Made by a program: the position numbers and the translations under genes
Notes under the pieces: model-generated
Told to the model about the DNA's origin: nothing
Seen by the model: only the letters and a program-made list of their open reading frames with translations
The model's database searches: none
Assembly (NCBI GenBank): GCA_964474455.1
Contig: CAYYSU010000009.1
Location: 1 to 64,000 of the forward strand
DNA from: BM520 sp964474455
GTDB taxonomy: Bacteria; Bacteroidota; Bacteroidia; Bacteroidales; BM520
Direction: 5' to 3'
Length of the DNA: 64,000 bases
In this document: positions 7,865 to 17,578 of the stretch, piece after piece
Layout of the letters: each line of letters opens with the position of its first letter
Numbering within the stretch: the stretch's first letter is position 1

Positions 7865-10423
7865 ATGCGAATCAGAGTTATTATATTATCAACACTTCTT
7901 TTTCCCATGATGCTAATGGCAGGGTTTGTACCTCAGCATGTAGCGGAGCAGGTAGCCATAAATTTCTTCATTTCTTTAGATCAAACCACTGAACCGGAAA
8001 TACATATTGTTGATGTTAAAGGATATTGGAGCTCTCTGCCTATGCCACAAAAAGGCGACGTAAGGCCTACATTCTATATTTTTGATATTATCTCCTCGAA
8101 GGGTTTTGTTATTATCTCTGCCGATGATTGTGTCATTCCTATATTGGGATACTCTCTTTCGAGCAACTACTCAGGTAGCGATATGCCGCCTGCACTGATC
8201 AAGTGGCTCGATGACCTGCGCAAGCAGGTTAACTATGTTGTTGAAATGGGGGAAGCTCCCGGGGAGGATATTTCCCGTTTATGGGATCGGTACCTCGGGG
8301 AAACTCCGGTAAAAGAGAGAATTAAATCTGCGGTATCTCCTCTTCTCACTACCACATGGAATCAAAAGCCCTATTACAACGACTTGTGCCCAGGTGGATC
8401 GGTGTCCGGCTGTGTTGCTACCGCGATGACACAGATAATGAAATACTGGAACTATCCTGAACAGGGTTTCGGATTCCACTCATATAATCACGCCACTTAC
8501 GGAACACTCTCCGCAAACTTTGGAGGAGAGCAATACCGATGGAGTCTTATGCCAAACAACCTGAACTCATCCAATGAAGCAGTGGCAACTCTTACCTATC
8601 ATGCCGGAGTAGCAGTAGAAATGAATTACACCCCTCAAAGCTCAGGAGCATATGTAATCAGTTCACATAGCCCTATTGAGCACTGTGCGGAATATGCCTT
8701 GAAGAATTATTTTGGCTATAATCAAAACACCCTGCAAGGTATAGCAAGAGAGAGTTATACCAACTCACAATGGATGAATACTATAAAAGGTGAGCTCGAT
8801 GCCGGCAGGCCGGTATTGTATGCCGGCTTTGGTAATGGCGGCGGGCATGCCTTTGTTTGTGACGGATACGACAATTTCAACTACCTGCACATAAATTGGG
8901 GGTGGGGCGGATATTACGACGGGTACTTCCCCGTGGACGCACTGGATCCCTCAGGAACAGGTATCGGAGGCGGCACGGGAGGATATAATGCTGGGCATCA
9001 AGCTGTTATCGGAATCCAGCCTCCCGACAGTGGTGGAGGTGGCGGAGCATCGGATATCGATTTACGACTATATGACAACATATATCTTAGCAGTAACCCC
9101 ATATCGTACGGGCAGTCATTTAATATCCATACCGACATTGTGAATTATGGACCGGACAATTTTTCCGGCGATTTATGCGCCGCAGCATTTGATCAAGAGG
9201 GAGTGTTTGTAGATTTTATTGAGATTCATTACGACCAAACGCTAGAAGGGGGGTATTACTATGAGGACTTTTACTTCTCTTCCGATGGACTGCTGTCGCT
9301 GCTCCCGGGAAACTATTACTTTGGAATATTTTATAAAGAACAATACAGCAACTGGATACTGTTAGATGATGGTAATTATTCGAACTTTATAAGCTTAACG
9401 GTAGAATACAGCAATTACATTGAGCTGTACAGCGATATTGTCGTTGAAGGAGGTACTAACATCACACAAAATGATGCCGTTACCGCTACTGTTGCCCTGG
9501 CAAACATGGGCACTACAAGTTTCAGTGGCGTATTTGATATCTCCTTATATTATATGGACGGGACATTGGCACAAACCATAGCCACAACAGATCCACTTAA
9601 CCTTCAACCAAACAATTACATCGAATATAGTTTCTCAAACAATAAGGTAAACCTGAATCCCGGCACTTACTTCATGGCTGCTATGATCAAAAGAAGCAGC
9701 AGCAATTGGGAGCTAGCGGGAAGCACTTATTACACTAATCCCATTAAAATAATAGTAATTGAAGCAGAAATTCCAAGCGACCCATATGAAAACAATGACT
9801 CATGGAATGAGGCATTCTCCTTTACTCCCAGATATAATAACAACCATGCAAATGTCACTACTCCCGGAGCGAATTCCCATAATGGTACTGATATAGATTA
9901 TTACAGCATTTTTATGGAACAGGGATATGATTATACCTTAACAGCAAGAGCTCATGACTCATATAATTCCGGCAACGGACAACAATACTCCAATGATGTT
10001 CTCTGGTCGTATTATACCGGGGACGATTGGTCTAATGCTTATGATGATATTTGTGATGAAAATATCTTCATTCAGGATGGAGGAACGTTTTATGTTCTTG
10101 TGGCACCATACTTTGAAGGTGAAACTGGCACCTATCTATTGGATATACAAATCTCAAGAGAACCAACAGGTATCAATGAGAAAGAGATTTTGAATATCAC
10201 CATTCATCCTAACCCGGTACAATCAACACTATATTTTTCAAGTACGAGTATCACAGATATTCAAAAAATAGAGGTTATAAGCCTGGCGGGACTCAATATT
10301 CCTATCACGGAGCCTGATCCCTTACAAACAGGTATCGATGTTAGTAATTTAAGTCCCGGAATGTATATATTGAGAATTACAAGAGGAGATAAAATCCTGT
10401 GCACAAAATTCATAAAACAATAA
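7865..10423 (+). CDS. Secreted C10-family cysteine protease with T9SS sorting domain
   Basis: Streptopain-like peptidase, exported by Sec and then by the type IX system. From the ATG at 7865 the protein has 852 residues: a signal peptide (1-19), a propeptide (about 20-165), and a peptidase C10 domain (about 166-395) with catalytic Cys193 in SGCVATAMTQIMKYWNYP and His338 in GGGHAFVCDGYD, followed by HINWGWGGYYDGYF. CARDB-like Ig segments, a pre-peptidase C-terminal-type domain near 640-765 and a C-terminal T9SS type A sorting domain (about 778-852, starting IHPNPVQ) follow. An upstream TTG at 7838 in frame would bury the signal peptide and lies in the promoter region, so it is rejected. A small lipoprotein gene follows after 2 nt. 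Confidence 0.93.
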   Translation: MRIRVIILSTLLFPMMLMAGFVPQHVAEQVAINFFISLDQTTEPEIHIVDVKGYWSSLPMPQKGDVRPTFYIFDIISSKGFVIISADDCVIPILGYSLSSNYSGSDMPPALIKWLDDLRKQVNYVVEMGEAPGEDISRLWDRYLGETPVKERIKSAVSPLLTTTWNQKPYYNDLCPGGSVSGCVATAMTQIMKYWNYPEQGFGFHSYNHATYGTLSANFGGEQYRWSLMPNNLNSSNEAVATLTYHAGVAVEMNYTPQSSGAYVISSHSPIEHCAEYALKNYFGYNQNTLQGIARESYTNSQWMNTIKGELDAGRPVLYAGFGNGGGHAFVCDGYDNFNYLHINWGWGGYYDGYFPVDALDPSGTGIGGGTGGYNAGHQAVIGIQPPDSGGGGGASDIDLRLYDNIYLSSNPISYGQSFNIHTDIVNYGPDNFSGDLCAAAFDQEGVFVDFIEIHYDQTLEGGYYYEDFYFSSDGLLSLLPGNYYFGIFYKEQYSNWILLDDGNYSNFISLTVEYSNYIELYSDIVVEGGTNITQNDAVTATVALANMGTTSFSGVFDISLYYMDGTLAQTIATTDPLNLQPNNYIEYSFSNNKVNLNPGTYFMAAMIKRSSSNWELAGSTYYTNPIKIIVIEAEIPSDPYENNDSWNEAFSFTPRYNNNHANVTTPGANSHNGTDIDYYSIFMEQGYDYTLTARAHDSYNSGNGQQYSNDVLWSYYTGDDWSNAYDDICDENIFIQDGGTFYVLVAPYFEGETGTYLLDIQISREPTGINEKEILNITIHPNPVQSTLYFSSTSITDIQKIEVISLAGLNIPITEPDPLQTGIDVSNLSPGMYILRITRGDKILCTKFIKQ

Positions 10424-10425
10424 TC

Positions 10426-10938
10426 ATGAAAATAATACGATACGCAGCTATCTGCTGGATTTTTTTAAGTATTCTCTCGTGCAGTTGCCTGAGAAAAAGT
10501 GAACAACAGAGTACGGGTGCAAAAAAAGAGACACAGGATCAAGTTGTCGAGGCAAAGCCGCCATTGGTTGTATATAAAACAAAAGCTGATTACTCCAAAA
10601 ATGTTCCTGTGCTATTAGCATGCGATAAAACACATATCATTAGTTATCCTCACCCCGCGGATCTAAAAAAGGGAAAAGAGTTCCGCTACCCTACCCCATT
10701 GGCAGATGGATATCTTCTCGACAACAAAGGGATAACAAAGGATGTAGCATTTCTGGAGTACACCTATGAAGAGTATGCCTCTTTTGATACTATTCCGGAT
10801 GAGGGAACACTTTACTGGAATATTATTGACAAAGATCCACTTACAGAGTTTTGCATCTGTGGGTCAAGGATGAGTTTTGATGGTAATATTGATCTATTAT
10901 ACGAGAAGATTATTAACGGGGATTGTAACTGTGAATAA
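10426..10938 (+). CDS. Small lipoprotein of unknown function
   Basis: The 170 residues start with a lipoprotein signal, MKIIRYAAICWIFLSILSCS, whose SILSC box would be cut and lipidated. The mature part is hydrophilic with no family I recognise. It has Cys residues at the end (FCICGS and DCNCE), which might form disulfides. The ATG at 10426 is chosen because a GTG at 10399 overlaps the protease gene and adds nine residues before the signal. It starts 2 nt after the C10 protease stop, so cotranscription and an envelope role related to the protease, such as an inhibitor, is possible but only a guess. Its stop lies 4 nt from the convergent rpoD. Confidence 0.75.
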   Translation: MKIIRYAAICWIFLSILSCSCLRKSEQQSTGAKKETQDQVVEAKPPLVVYKTKADYSKNVPVLLACDKTHIISYPHPADLKKGKEFRYPTPLADGYLLDNKGITKDVAFLEYTYEEYASFDTIPDEGTLYWNIIDKDPLTEFCICGSRMSFDGNIDLLYEKIINGDCNCE

Positions 10939-10942
10939 TCTG

Positions 10943-11809
10943 TTACTGTCCCAGGTATGCCTTCAGTAATCTGCTGCGGGAGTTATGCTTTAGGCGACGA
11001 ATAGCTTTCTCTTTTATCTGACGGACACGCTCCCTGGTAAGGTCAAAATGAGCACCTATCTCTTCCAGGGTATATCCATGATTCATTCCGATGCCATAAT
11101 ACATATTAATCACATCACGTTCTTTACTGGTAAGTGATGCCAGTGATCTTTGAATCTCTTGTGACAGGGACTCCTGTATCAGCTCAGCATCGGTATGCTC
11201 CTGATCTTTAGGCACAAAGGTATCCAAAAACTTCATATCTTCATCTTGAGGCATGGGTGCATCAGTGGAGATATATTTTGTGCTGATACGGAGAGCTGCA
11301 TCAACCTTATAATCGGGCATATCAATTGCATCGGCAATTTCATCAGCAGAAGGAGCACGTTGGTATATCTGTTCTAGTCGGGAGCTTTCCTTTCTGATTT
11401 TATTAAGAGACCCCACCTGGTTTAAAGGAAGGCGAACGATGCGTGACTGCTCTGCCAGCGCCTGGAGCACTGATTGCCTGATCCACCAAACGGCATAAGA
11501 AATAAATTTAAATCCTCGTGTTTCATCAAAACGTCGGGCGGCTTTAATAAGACCCAAGTTTCCTTCATTGATAAGGTCTGGAAGGCTCAACCCCTGGTTT
11601 TGGTATTGTTTTGCCACAGAGACTACGAAACGAAGATTTGCCCTAACAAGCTTCTCCAATGCTATTTCATCACCCTGGTGGATGCGCTGCGCCAACCGTA
11701 CTTCTTCATCAGCAGAAATCAAATCCTCTTTACCAATATCCTGTAGATACTTATCCAGGGAAGCCGTTTCTCGATTCGTAATTGACTTGGTGATCTTTAG
11801 TTGACGCAT
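10943..11809 (-). CDS. rpoD: Primary sigma factor of RNA polymerase (RpoD/SigA type)
   Basis: Housekeeping sigma factor. The 288 residues are the short form typical of Bacteroidota, lacking the long region 1.1 and the non-conserved insert of the Gammaproteobacteria. Region 2 is complete (LVRANLRFVVSVAKQYQNQG and GLIKAARRFDETRGFKF with YAVWWIRQ), followed by regions 3 and 4, ending with the helix-turn-helix YTLEEIGAHFDLTRERVRQI. This family recognises the TAnnTTTG/TTTG promoters found throughout the window. Its own promoter is seen 52 nt upstream. Convergent with the small lipoprotein gene with a 4-nt gap. Confidence 0.96.
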   Translation of the reverse strand: MRQLKITKSITNRETASLDKYLQDIGKEDLISADEEVRLAQRIHQGDEIALEKLVRANLRFVVSVAKQYQNQGLSLPDLINEGNLGLIKAARRFDETRGFKFISYAVWWIRQSVLQALAEQSRIVRLPLNQVGSLNKIRKESSRLEQIYQRAPSADEIADAIDMPDYKVDAALRISTKYISTDAPMPQDEDMKFLDTFVPKDQEHTDAELIQESLSQEIQRSLASLTSKERDVINMYYGIGMNHGYTLEEIGAHFDLTRERVRQIKEKAIRRLKHNSRSRLLKAYLGQ

Positions 11810-11860
11810 CCAGTTTTCCTTTCGGTTTAGTCCAATTATAGGTTTTTGATAAAAAGTGAC

Positions 11861-11892
11861 GAAAGATAATATAAAAGAAGATGTTATCCAAG
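11861..11892 (-). promoter_or_regulatory. Probable promoter of rpoD
   Basis: On the minus strand CTTG (11889-11892), a 20-nt spacer and TATCTTTC (11861-11868), each one base off consensus. It sits in the short gap after htrA, which shows that rpoD need not depend on htrA transcription. Confidence 0.45.
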
Positions 11893-11928
11893 ATTAATAA
11901 TTACTTTCAATATCAAAAATCAAATTTT

Positions 11929-13398
11929 CTATAACCCAAAGCCGTAATATGCACGTATCCCTCCAGGATATACACCTTCAATTAGAACTCCACCGCTTTT
12001 ATTTTTAATAATTTCATGAAACCCCGATACATTAATAACTTCATTATTATCAATATGGGTAATAATAAAACCCTCTTTTATGCCAGCATTTTTCAATATC
12101 CCATTACTGAGTTTATCCACCTTAATTCCTGATTTAACATCATAGCGGTCTTTATCTGTTGCTGACAGATTTGATAGAGTAGCACCGAGACCTGATTCTC
12201 TGCCCAACTGTTTTTCTGCCAGTAATTCCCGTTGGATTCGGTTACTCTCATTCAAACTTTGTAATGCTACAGAATAAACATGGGTTTCACCTTTTCTGTT
12301 CACTAAAACATCAACATTATCACCAGGGTTATGTTGGCCAACAACCTCCATCAGTTGAGAAGTAGTATTAACCTCCACATTATCAATTGCAAGGATCACA
12401 TCACCGGTTTCTATTCCTGCGGCGCGTGCAGAACCATTATCAGTAAGCCCTGCCACATACACTCCTTTCAGGTCGGAAATATTCATTTGGCTGGCAAGGT
12501 CACTATTTAATTCTCTTATTGTCACACCCAAAATAGCTCTTTGCACCTCACCATACTCAATAATATCAGTGGTAACCTTTTTTACGATACTAACAGGAAT
12601 AGCAAACGAGTAGCCTGTATAATATCCTGTTCCTGAAGCTATTGCAGCATTTACGCCAACAAGTTCTCCATTGCCATTCACCAGAGCACCACCGGAGTTC
12701 CCCGGATTTACAGCTGCATCGGTTTGAATAAAACTTTCCAGTGCCGAGCCACCCTGGGGATCCGGGAGTATATGGATATTTCTCGCCTTGGCAGAAACAA
12801 TGCCAGCAGTAACAGTAGACGTAAGATTAAAAGGATTACCGACTGCCAACACCCACTCTCCTACTTTTACATCATCAGCATTGCCAAAAGGTATTATGGG
12901 CAACCCATTCTCTTCGATCTTAATGACTGCCAAGTCAGAGCTGGGATCAGCACCAACTAAACGTGCGATATAGGTACGTTTATCATTCAAAGTTACTTCG
13001 ATACGATCGGCATCTTGTACCACATGATTATTTGTTACAATATACCCATTATTTTTTATTATAACCCCAGAACCGGAGCCCATATAAGCCCGGCCACGCT
13101 GGTGATCAGGGTGTCCAAAAAAATCACGAAAGAAATAATCATACATACTATTTTTACGCTCATATTCTGTCTTAATATGAACCACGGCATGAATACTATT
13201 TTCTGCCGCAACAGTAAGATCAGGATAAGTAACATTTTGCGGCACCGGCATAACACTTGAAGCAAGCACAATATTCTGCTCAGCCGGCACAACTTCAGAG
13301 TGCGTAATCTCTTTTTCTCTATCCAACACATTTACTGCAAAAACAGTAATCACGATTCCAATAATTAGAGCCATCAATAATTCCAAATATTTTCTCAT
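11929..13398 (-). CDS. HtrA/DegP-family periplasmic serine protease
   Basis: Periplasmic quality-control protease of the Do family (S1C). The 489 residues show an N-terminal membrane anchor or uncleaved signal (residues 8-24), then a trypsin-like domain with the full triad: His135 (VTNNHVV), Asp165 (SSDLAVIK) and Ser245 (NPGNSGGALV). Two PDZ domains follow, about 290-380 and 395-480. The LA-type loop before His135 is glycine-rich and polar. The start ATG at 13398 precedes the anchor directly. It faces dapF divergently across a 290-nt gap that carries an inverted repeat at 13434-13470, a possible stress-control site. Confidence 0.95.
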   Translation of the reverse strand: MRKYLELLMALIIGIVITVFAVNVLDREKEITHSEVVPAEQNIVLASSVMPVPQNVTYPDLTVAAENSIHAVVHIKTEYERKNSMYDYFFRDFFGHPDHQRGRAYMGSGSGVIIKNNGYIVTNNHVVQDADRIEVTLNDKRTYIARLVGADPSSDLAVIKIEENGLPIIPFGNADDVKVGEWVLAVGNPFNLTSTVTAGIVSAKARNIHILPDPQGGSALESFIQTDAAVNPGNSGGALVNGNGELVGVNAAIASGTGYYTGYSFAIPVSIVKKVTTDIIEYGEVQRAILGVTIRELNSDLASQMNISDLKGVYVAGLTDNGSARAAGIETGDVILAIDNVEVNTTSQLMEVVGQHNPGDNVDVLVNRKGETHVYSVALQSLNESNRIQRELLAEKQLGRESGLGATLSNLSATDKDRYDVKSGIKVDKLSNGILKNAGIKEGFIITHIDNNEVINVSGFHEIIKNKSGGVLIEGVYPGGIRAYYGFGL

Positions 13399-13433
13399 AA
13401 CAATAAATTTTTAAAACCTTTATTATATAATTC

Positions 13434-13470
13434 ATTCCAAGAATCTCTTCAACCTTAGGTGGCTTGGAAT
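13434..13470. repeat. Inverted repeat upstream of htrA
   Basis: ATTCCAAG (13434-13441) and CTTGGAAT (13463-13470) form a perfect 8-bp inverted repeat with a 21-nt spacer, 36 nt upstream of the htrA start. It could be a regulator site or a leader hairpin. No T-run follows, so it is not a terminator. Confidence 0.5.
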
Positions 13471-13691
13471 CCCAAAGCAGCCTAAAGTTACCAATAAGTA
13501 AACAAAAAGACAGCGCCAGGGTTCGCAAAAATTATTCCTGAAAACCACAATCAGAACTCTCAATAATGCTAACGATGCGAATAATTCACTATTTTAGCAC
13601 TCTTGTTAAAAATTGTTAAGGCTATTCATGAATATTATGAAACAACATAATGGCATTAAATTGTCAGTTTTATTGCACAATACACGACACA

Positions 13692-14498
13692 ATGACACAT
13701 ATTGAAAATAGAAACATAGTTTTTGAGAAATATCATGGCGCAGGAAATGACTTTATTATGATAAAGGATATGGATAACACCATTCGTCTCAGCACAGAGG
13801 AGATTACGTTTCTGTGTAATAGAAGATTAGGTGTTGGTGCTGATGGGATGATAATTGTCAGGAATGATGCAGATATGGATTACCGCATGCACTATTATAA
13901 TGCCGACGGGAGGGAGTCAACAATGTGTGGGAATGGCGGTCGTTGTGTTGCGGCTTTTGCATACAACCAGAAAATTTCAGGCATTAATCAACGGTTCAAC
14001 GGCCCTGACGGCGCGCATAGTGCCAGGATAAACAGCCACAATGGAAGTGAATTTAGTATCACTCTGAAACTTAACGATGTGGAAGCCATTAACTCCGGGC
14101 AGGGATTTTTCACTCTCAATACAGGATCACCACACTACATCTCATTCACTCACAGCATCGACACCATGGATGTCAAAAGTCAAGGACGTAAGATACGGTT
14201 CTCATCACAGTTTGCACCGGATGGCCTTAACGTAAACTTTGTTGAAGAGAAGAACGGAAAACTTTACGTTCGCACTTACGAAAGAGGCGTGGAAGATGAG
14301 ACTTTGTCGTGCGGTACCGGAGTTACAGCTGCCGCTTTAGCATGGGCGAAACAAAAAAACCTTGTTACAGGAACAATACCCATAATCACCCGGGGTGGAG
14401 AGATGCAGGTGAGTTTTAGAAATGATAATAACATTTTTTCCTCCATATTTCTATCCGGACCGGCAATCAGAGTTTTCGAAGGTTCATTTGACATTTAA
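13692..14498 (+). CDS. dapF: Diaminopimelate epimerase
   Basis: Interconverts LL- and meso-diaminopimelate for peptidoglycan and lysine synthesis. From the ATG at 13692 the protein has 268 residues, the usual length. Both catalytic cysteines are visible, in RESTMCGNGGRC and in ETLSCGTGVTAAA, and the N-terminal FEKYHGAGNDFIMI motif is typical. An in-frame ATG at 13650 would add 14 residues without family support, so the later start is preferred. It heads a run of plus-strand genes (GNAT, mltG, phosphohexomutase), of which mltG also concerns the cell wall; cotranscription is likely from the short gaps. Confidence 0.94.
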   Translation: MTHIENRNIVFEKYHGAGNDFIMIKDMDNTIRLSTEEITFLCNRRLGVGADGMIIVRNDADMDYRMHYYNADGRESTMCGNGGRCVAAFAYNQKISGINQRFNGPDGAHSARINSHNGSEFSITLKLNDVEAINSGQGFFTLNTGSPHYISFTHSIDTMDVKSQGRKIRFSSQFAPDGLNVNFVEEKNGKLYVRTYERGVEDETLSCGTGVTAAALAWAKQKNLVTGTIPIITRGGEMQVSFRNDNNIFSSIFLSGPAIRVFEGSFDI

Positions 14499-14535
14499 AA
14501 ATAATGAATAATTTTAATAATTAATAGATATAAGG

Positions 14536-15066
14536 ATGATAGGAAAGAACGTATTACTAAGAGCAGTGGAACCGTCAGATATAGAGAAACTATACTTATG
14601 GGAAAATGATATGCAAATGTGGCACCAAAGCAACACCAAGGCGCCATTTAGCAAATACCTTATGGAGCAGTATGTTATGAATGCTCAGCAAGACATTTAT
14701 GCGGCAAAACAGCTACGATTGATGATAGATACTAACAAAGGGGAATATAAAACCGTAGGCTGTATCGACTTGTTCGACTTTGATCCTGCAAACCGAAGAG
14801 CAGGAATAGGAATTCTTATTGATGAAAATGACAGAGGTAAGGGCTATGGCAAAGAGTCTTTGGAGTTGATGATTGACTACGTCTTTGACACACTAAACTT
14901 ACACCAACTTTTTTGCAACATTTTAGAAACCAACGAAGTAAGCCTCAACATATTCAAAGCCGTCGGGTTTAAAGAAGTAGGTCTGAAGAGAGACTGGACA
15001 ATGGTGGATGGTGTTTGGCAAAATGAGTATTTGTTGCAACTTATGAAACGAGATAAACTGGCATAG
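14536..15066 (+). CDS. GNAT-family N-acetyltransferase
   Basis: A RimJ/RimL-like acetyltransferase that uses acetyl-CoA; the acceptor (protein N-terminus or small amine) cannot be told. The 176 residues contain the acetyl-CoA loop DRGKGYGKESLELM, preceded by the strand GIGILIDEND and followed by LHQLFCNILETNEVSLNIFKAVGF, the motif B region. The ATG at 14536 has an AAGGA-like sequence a few bases upstream. It lies between dapF and mltG with gaps of 37 and 5 nt. Low-specificity annotation but confident family. Confidence 0.9.
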   Translation: MIGKNVLLRAVEPSDIEKLYLWENDMQMWHQSNTKAPFSKYLMEQYVMNAQQDIYAAKQLRLMIDTNKGEYKTVGCIDLFDFDPANRRAGIGILIDENDRGKGYGKESLELMIDYVFDTLNLHQLFCNILETNEVSLNIFKAVGFKEVGLKRDWTMVDGVWQNEYLLQLMKRDKLA

Positions 15067-15071
15067 AGTAA

Positions 15072-16100
15072 ATGAATAAAAAAACTCGTAACATTCTAGT
15101 TATAACTGCCATCCTTCTACTGGTTGGCGCAGCGTCAGCATGGAGTTTATATCAAATGACCTTTGGTTCGTCAATTAACCATTTAAGTGGTGAGCCGCTG
15201 GAGGTATACATTTATCCCGAAGACACATACGATGATCTGGCTGTAAAGCTGCATAGCAATATCCGTTATCCAAAGATTCTTGATTTTCTTGCAGAATACA
15301 AAGGTTTCAAAAAAGAAGTAAAGGCAGGGCACTATACAATTCCCGGTGGAACAAGCAACAATGAGCTTATCAATCGCCTGAAAAGCGGCAATCAACAGCC
15401 GGTGAAAGTCAATTTTAACAGTTTGCGCACATTGGAATATCTTGGTGCTGTGTTAGGATGGCAACTAGAGCCTGACTCAGCAGAATTTGTCCGGCTATTT
15501 CATGATACTACAGCGCTGTTAAATCTCGGAATACACGCTGACTCTCTCTTCGCCATCCTTCTTCCCGATACTTATGAATTCTACTGGACTGCCACACCGG
15601 AGGATTTCATTTCAAGGATGAAAAAAGAGGCTTATAAATACTGGGAAACCCGTATAGAAAAAGCTAAAAAACAAGGATTAACACCATGGGAAACAATATC
15701 TCTGGCAGCCATCGTAGAGAGAGAGACTCAAAAGAATGACGAAAAAAGCACCATCGCCGGTGTATACCTCAACAGACTTGACAAGAATATGAAGCTACAG
15801 GCTGATCCAACAGTAGTTTATGCTGTTGGCGACTTCACACTACGCCGGGTATTAAGAAAACATACCAAAGAGGATCATCCATATAACACATATAGGAATC
15901 ACGGATTACCGCCCGGTCCTATTTGTGTGCCTTCAAAGGCTTCCATTGAAGCCGTATTAAATGCCGAAGATCACGAATATCTATTTTTCTGTGCAAAAGA
16001 GGACTTAAGCGGTTACCACAGCTTTGCTAAAACCTACGCACAACATCTTCGCAATGCCCGCAGATTTCAAAAAGAACTTACCAACCGAGGAATAAAATAG
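15072..16100 (+). CDS. mltG: Endolytic murein transglycosylase
   Basis: Cleaves nascent glycan strands inside the chain and so sets their length; anchored in the inner membrane. The 342 residues have an N-terminal membrane helix (about 8-28), a LysM-like periplasmic segment, and the YceG domain with the catalytic glutamate in AAIVERETQK, followed by KSTIAGVYLNRL and MKLQADPTVVYA. The NTYRNHGLPPGPICVPS motif near residue 275 is also diagnostic. It starts 5 nt after the acetyltransferase and ends 3 nt before the phosphohexomutase, so these genes form an operon. Confidence 0.95.
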   Translation: MNKKTRNILVITAILLLVGAASAWSLYQMTFGSSINHLSGEPLEVYIYPEDTYDDLAVKLHSNIRYPKILDFLAEYKGFKKEVKAGHYTIPGGTSNNELINRLKSGNQQPVKVNFNSLRTLEYLGAVLGWQLEPDSAEFVRLFHDTTALLNLGIHADSLFAILLPDTYEFYWTATPEDFISRMKKEAYKYWETRIEKAKKQGLTPWETISLAAIVERETQKNDEKSTIAGVYLNRLDKNMKLQADPTVVYAVGDFTLRRVLRKHTKEDHPYNTYRNHGLPPGPICVPSKASIEAVLNAEDHEYLFFCAKEDLSGYHSFAKTYAQHLRNARRFQKELTNRGIK

Positions 16101-16103
16101 CCT

Positions 16104-17441
16104 ATGAAAGCATTTAAAGCTTATGACATACGCGGTGTATGGAACACCGATTTTAATACCGAAGATGTTTATCGAATCGGGTATTATCTGCCAAAACTAT
16201 TAAAAGCAGATACAATTCTTATTGGTCGTGATGTGCGCCTTAGTTCACCGGAGATCTTCGATTCACTTACAAAAGGAATTACTGATGCCGGCGCCGGCGT
16301 TGATAGTATCGGATTGGCTACTACTCCCCTGGTGTACTGGGCAACAGCAAAGTATGGATATAAAGGATCGGTACAAATTACCGCATCACACAATGCTCCT
16401 AAATACAACGGCCTCAAGGTTTCGGGAGCGGAAGCACGCCCTGTTGGTTATGACAGCGGGCTCAAAGAGCTACAGATGATGATCGAAAAAAAACCAACAC
16501 CTGTTGCTAAAAAAGGAATCATTAAAGAGATAGATATCTACGACGATTATATAAAATTCCAGTCGCAATACATTAGTAATTTCTGTGGGTTGAAGATCAG
16601 CATGGATATCTCCAATGGAATGGCGTCACTTTTTACACGACAATTGTTTGGTGATGATGTAATGTACCTTTACGAAGAGCCCGACGGAACCTTCCCAAAC
16701 CACTACCCCAACCCACTAAACCCCGACAATATCGTTGATTTGCAAAACCATGTTAAAGAAAACGGTAGCGACATAGGCGTAATATTCGATGGTGATGCCG
16801 ATAGGGTGATGTTTGTGGATGAGGAAGGAAAATTCATATCACCGGACTTAATGATAGCAGTCTTGGGACACTACTTCCTCACCAGCGGAAGAGAGGCCAG
16901 AGTGCTACAGGATATACGTACCTCGAAGGCTGTGGGAGAATACCTTTCTCCCATGGGTGCAGAGATGTATATGTGGAGAGTAGGAAGAGCATTTGCCGCC
17001 GCAAGGCTCAAAGAGATTGATGGATTGTTTGGTGGAGAGCTGGCAGGGCACTACTATTTCAAAGAGTTCTACTACAGTGATTCAGGAATAATGGCCGCAT
17101 TGATACTCCTGGGGATAATAGCCAGGAAAAAAGAAGAGGGCATTTCAGTTTCACAGCTTATAAGTAGCATTAGTGGCTATCACAACAGCGGAGAGATCAA
17201 CTTCCGCATTGAGAAGAAGAAGGAGGCTATGGAGGCTGTAATAAAACATTTTGAAGAAAAAGAGACTCCAACAGCACTCTACGATTTCGACGGTTTCAGG
17301 ATAGAATATCCCAGCTGGTGGCTAAATATCCGTCCAAGCAACACAGAACCATACCTGAGATTTATTTGTGAAGCAAAAGATCAGGCTCTTTTGGAAATGG
17401 TGGTCACAGAGGTAAAAGAGATTATCGAAGCACTAAAATAA
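16104..17441 (+). CDS. Phosphomannomutase/phosphoglucomutase family protein
   Basis: Alpha-D-phosphohexomutase that moves phosphate between C6 and C1 of mannose or glucose phosphate, feeding envelope sugar synthesis. The 445 residues show all four signature sites: the phosphoserine loop QITASHNAPKYNG, the metal loop FDGDADR, the sugar loop GGELAGHYYF and the phosphate-binding loop RPSNTEPYLR. The N-terminus FKAYDIRGVW is that of the AlgC/ManB group, so either sugar is possible. Start ATG at 16104, 3 nt after mltG. About 135 nt of AT-rich sequence separates it from the next gene. Confidence 0.93.
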   Translation: MKAFKAYDIRGVWNTDFNTEDVYRIGYYLPKLLKADTILIGRDVRLSSPEIFDSLTKGITDAGAGVDSIGLATTPLVYWATAKYGYKGSVQITASHNAPKYNGLKVSGAEARPVGYDSGLKELQMMIEKKPTPVAKKGIIKEIDIYDDYIKFQSQYISNFCGLKISMDISNGMASLFTRQLFGDDVMYLYEEPDGTFPNHYPNPLNPDNIVDLQNHVKENGSDIGVIFDGDADRVMFVDEEGKFISPDLMIAVLGHYFLTSGREARVLQDIRTSKAVGEYLSPMGAEMYMWRVGRAFAAARLKEIDGLFGGELAGHYYFKEFYYSDSGIMAALILLGIIARKKEEGISVSQLISSISGYHNSGEINFRIEKKKEAMEAVIKHFEEKETPTALYDFDGFRIEYPSWWLNIRPSNTEPYLRFICEAKDQALLEMVVTEVKEIIEALK

Positions 17442-17578
17442 TAACTAAAATACATAAACCATCTAAATATCAATAAAATATAAACACAGAACATATACTG
17501 CAACTACATGTAACGCATATAAACAATATTAAATTGTATTGGTTATACTATGACGCTATTTGACATACGCAGTATAAT

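Noticed and set aside
17560..17578. TTGACA and TATAAT just before the 17579 gene
   Set aside because: The boxes are only 7 nt apart, and TATAAT touches the start codon, so this cannot be a sigma-70 promoter of the Escherichia type.
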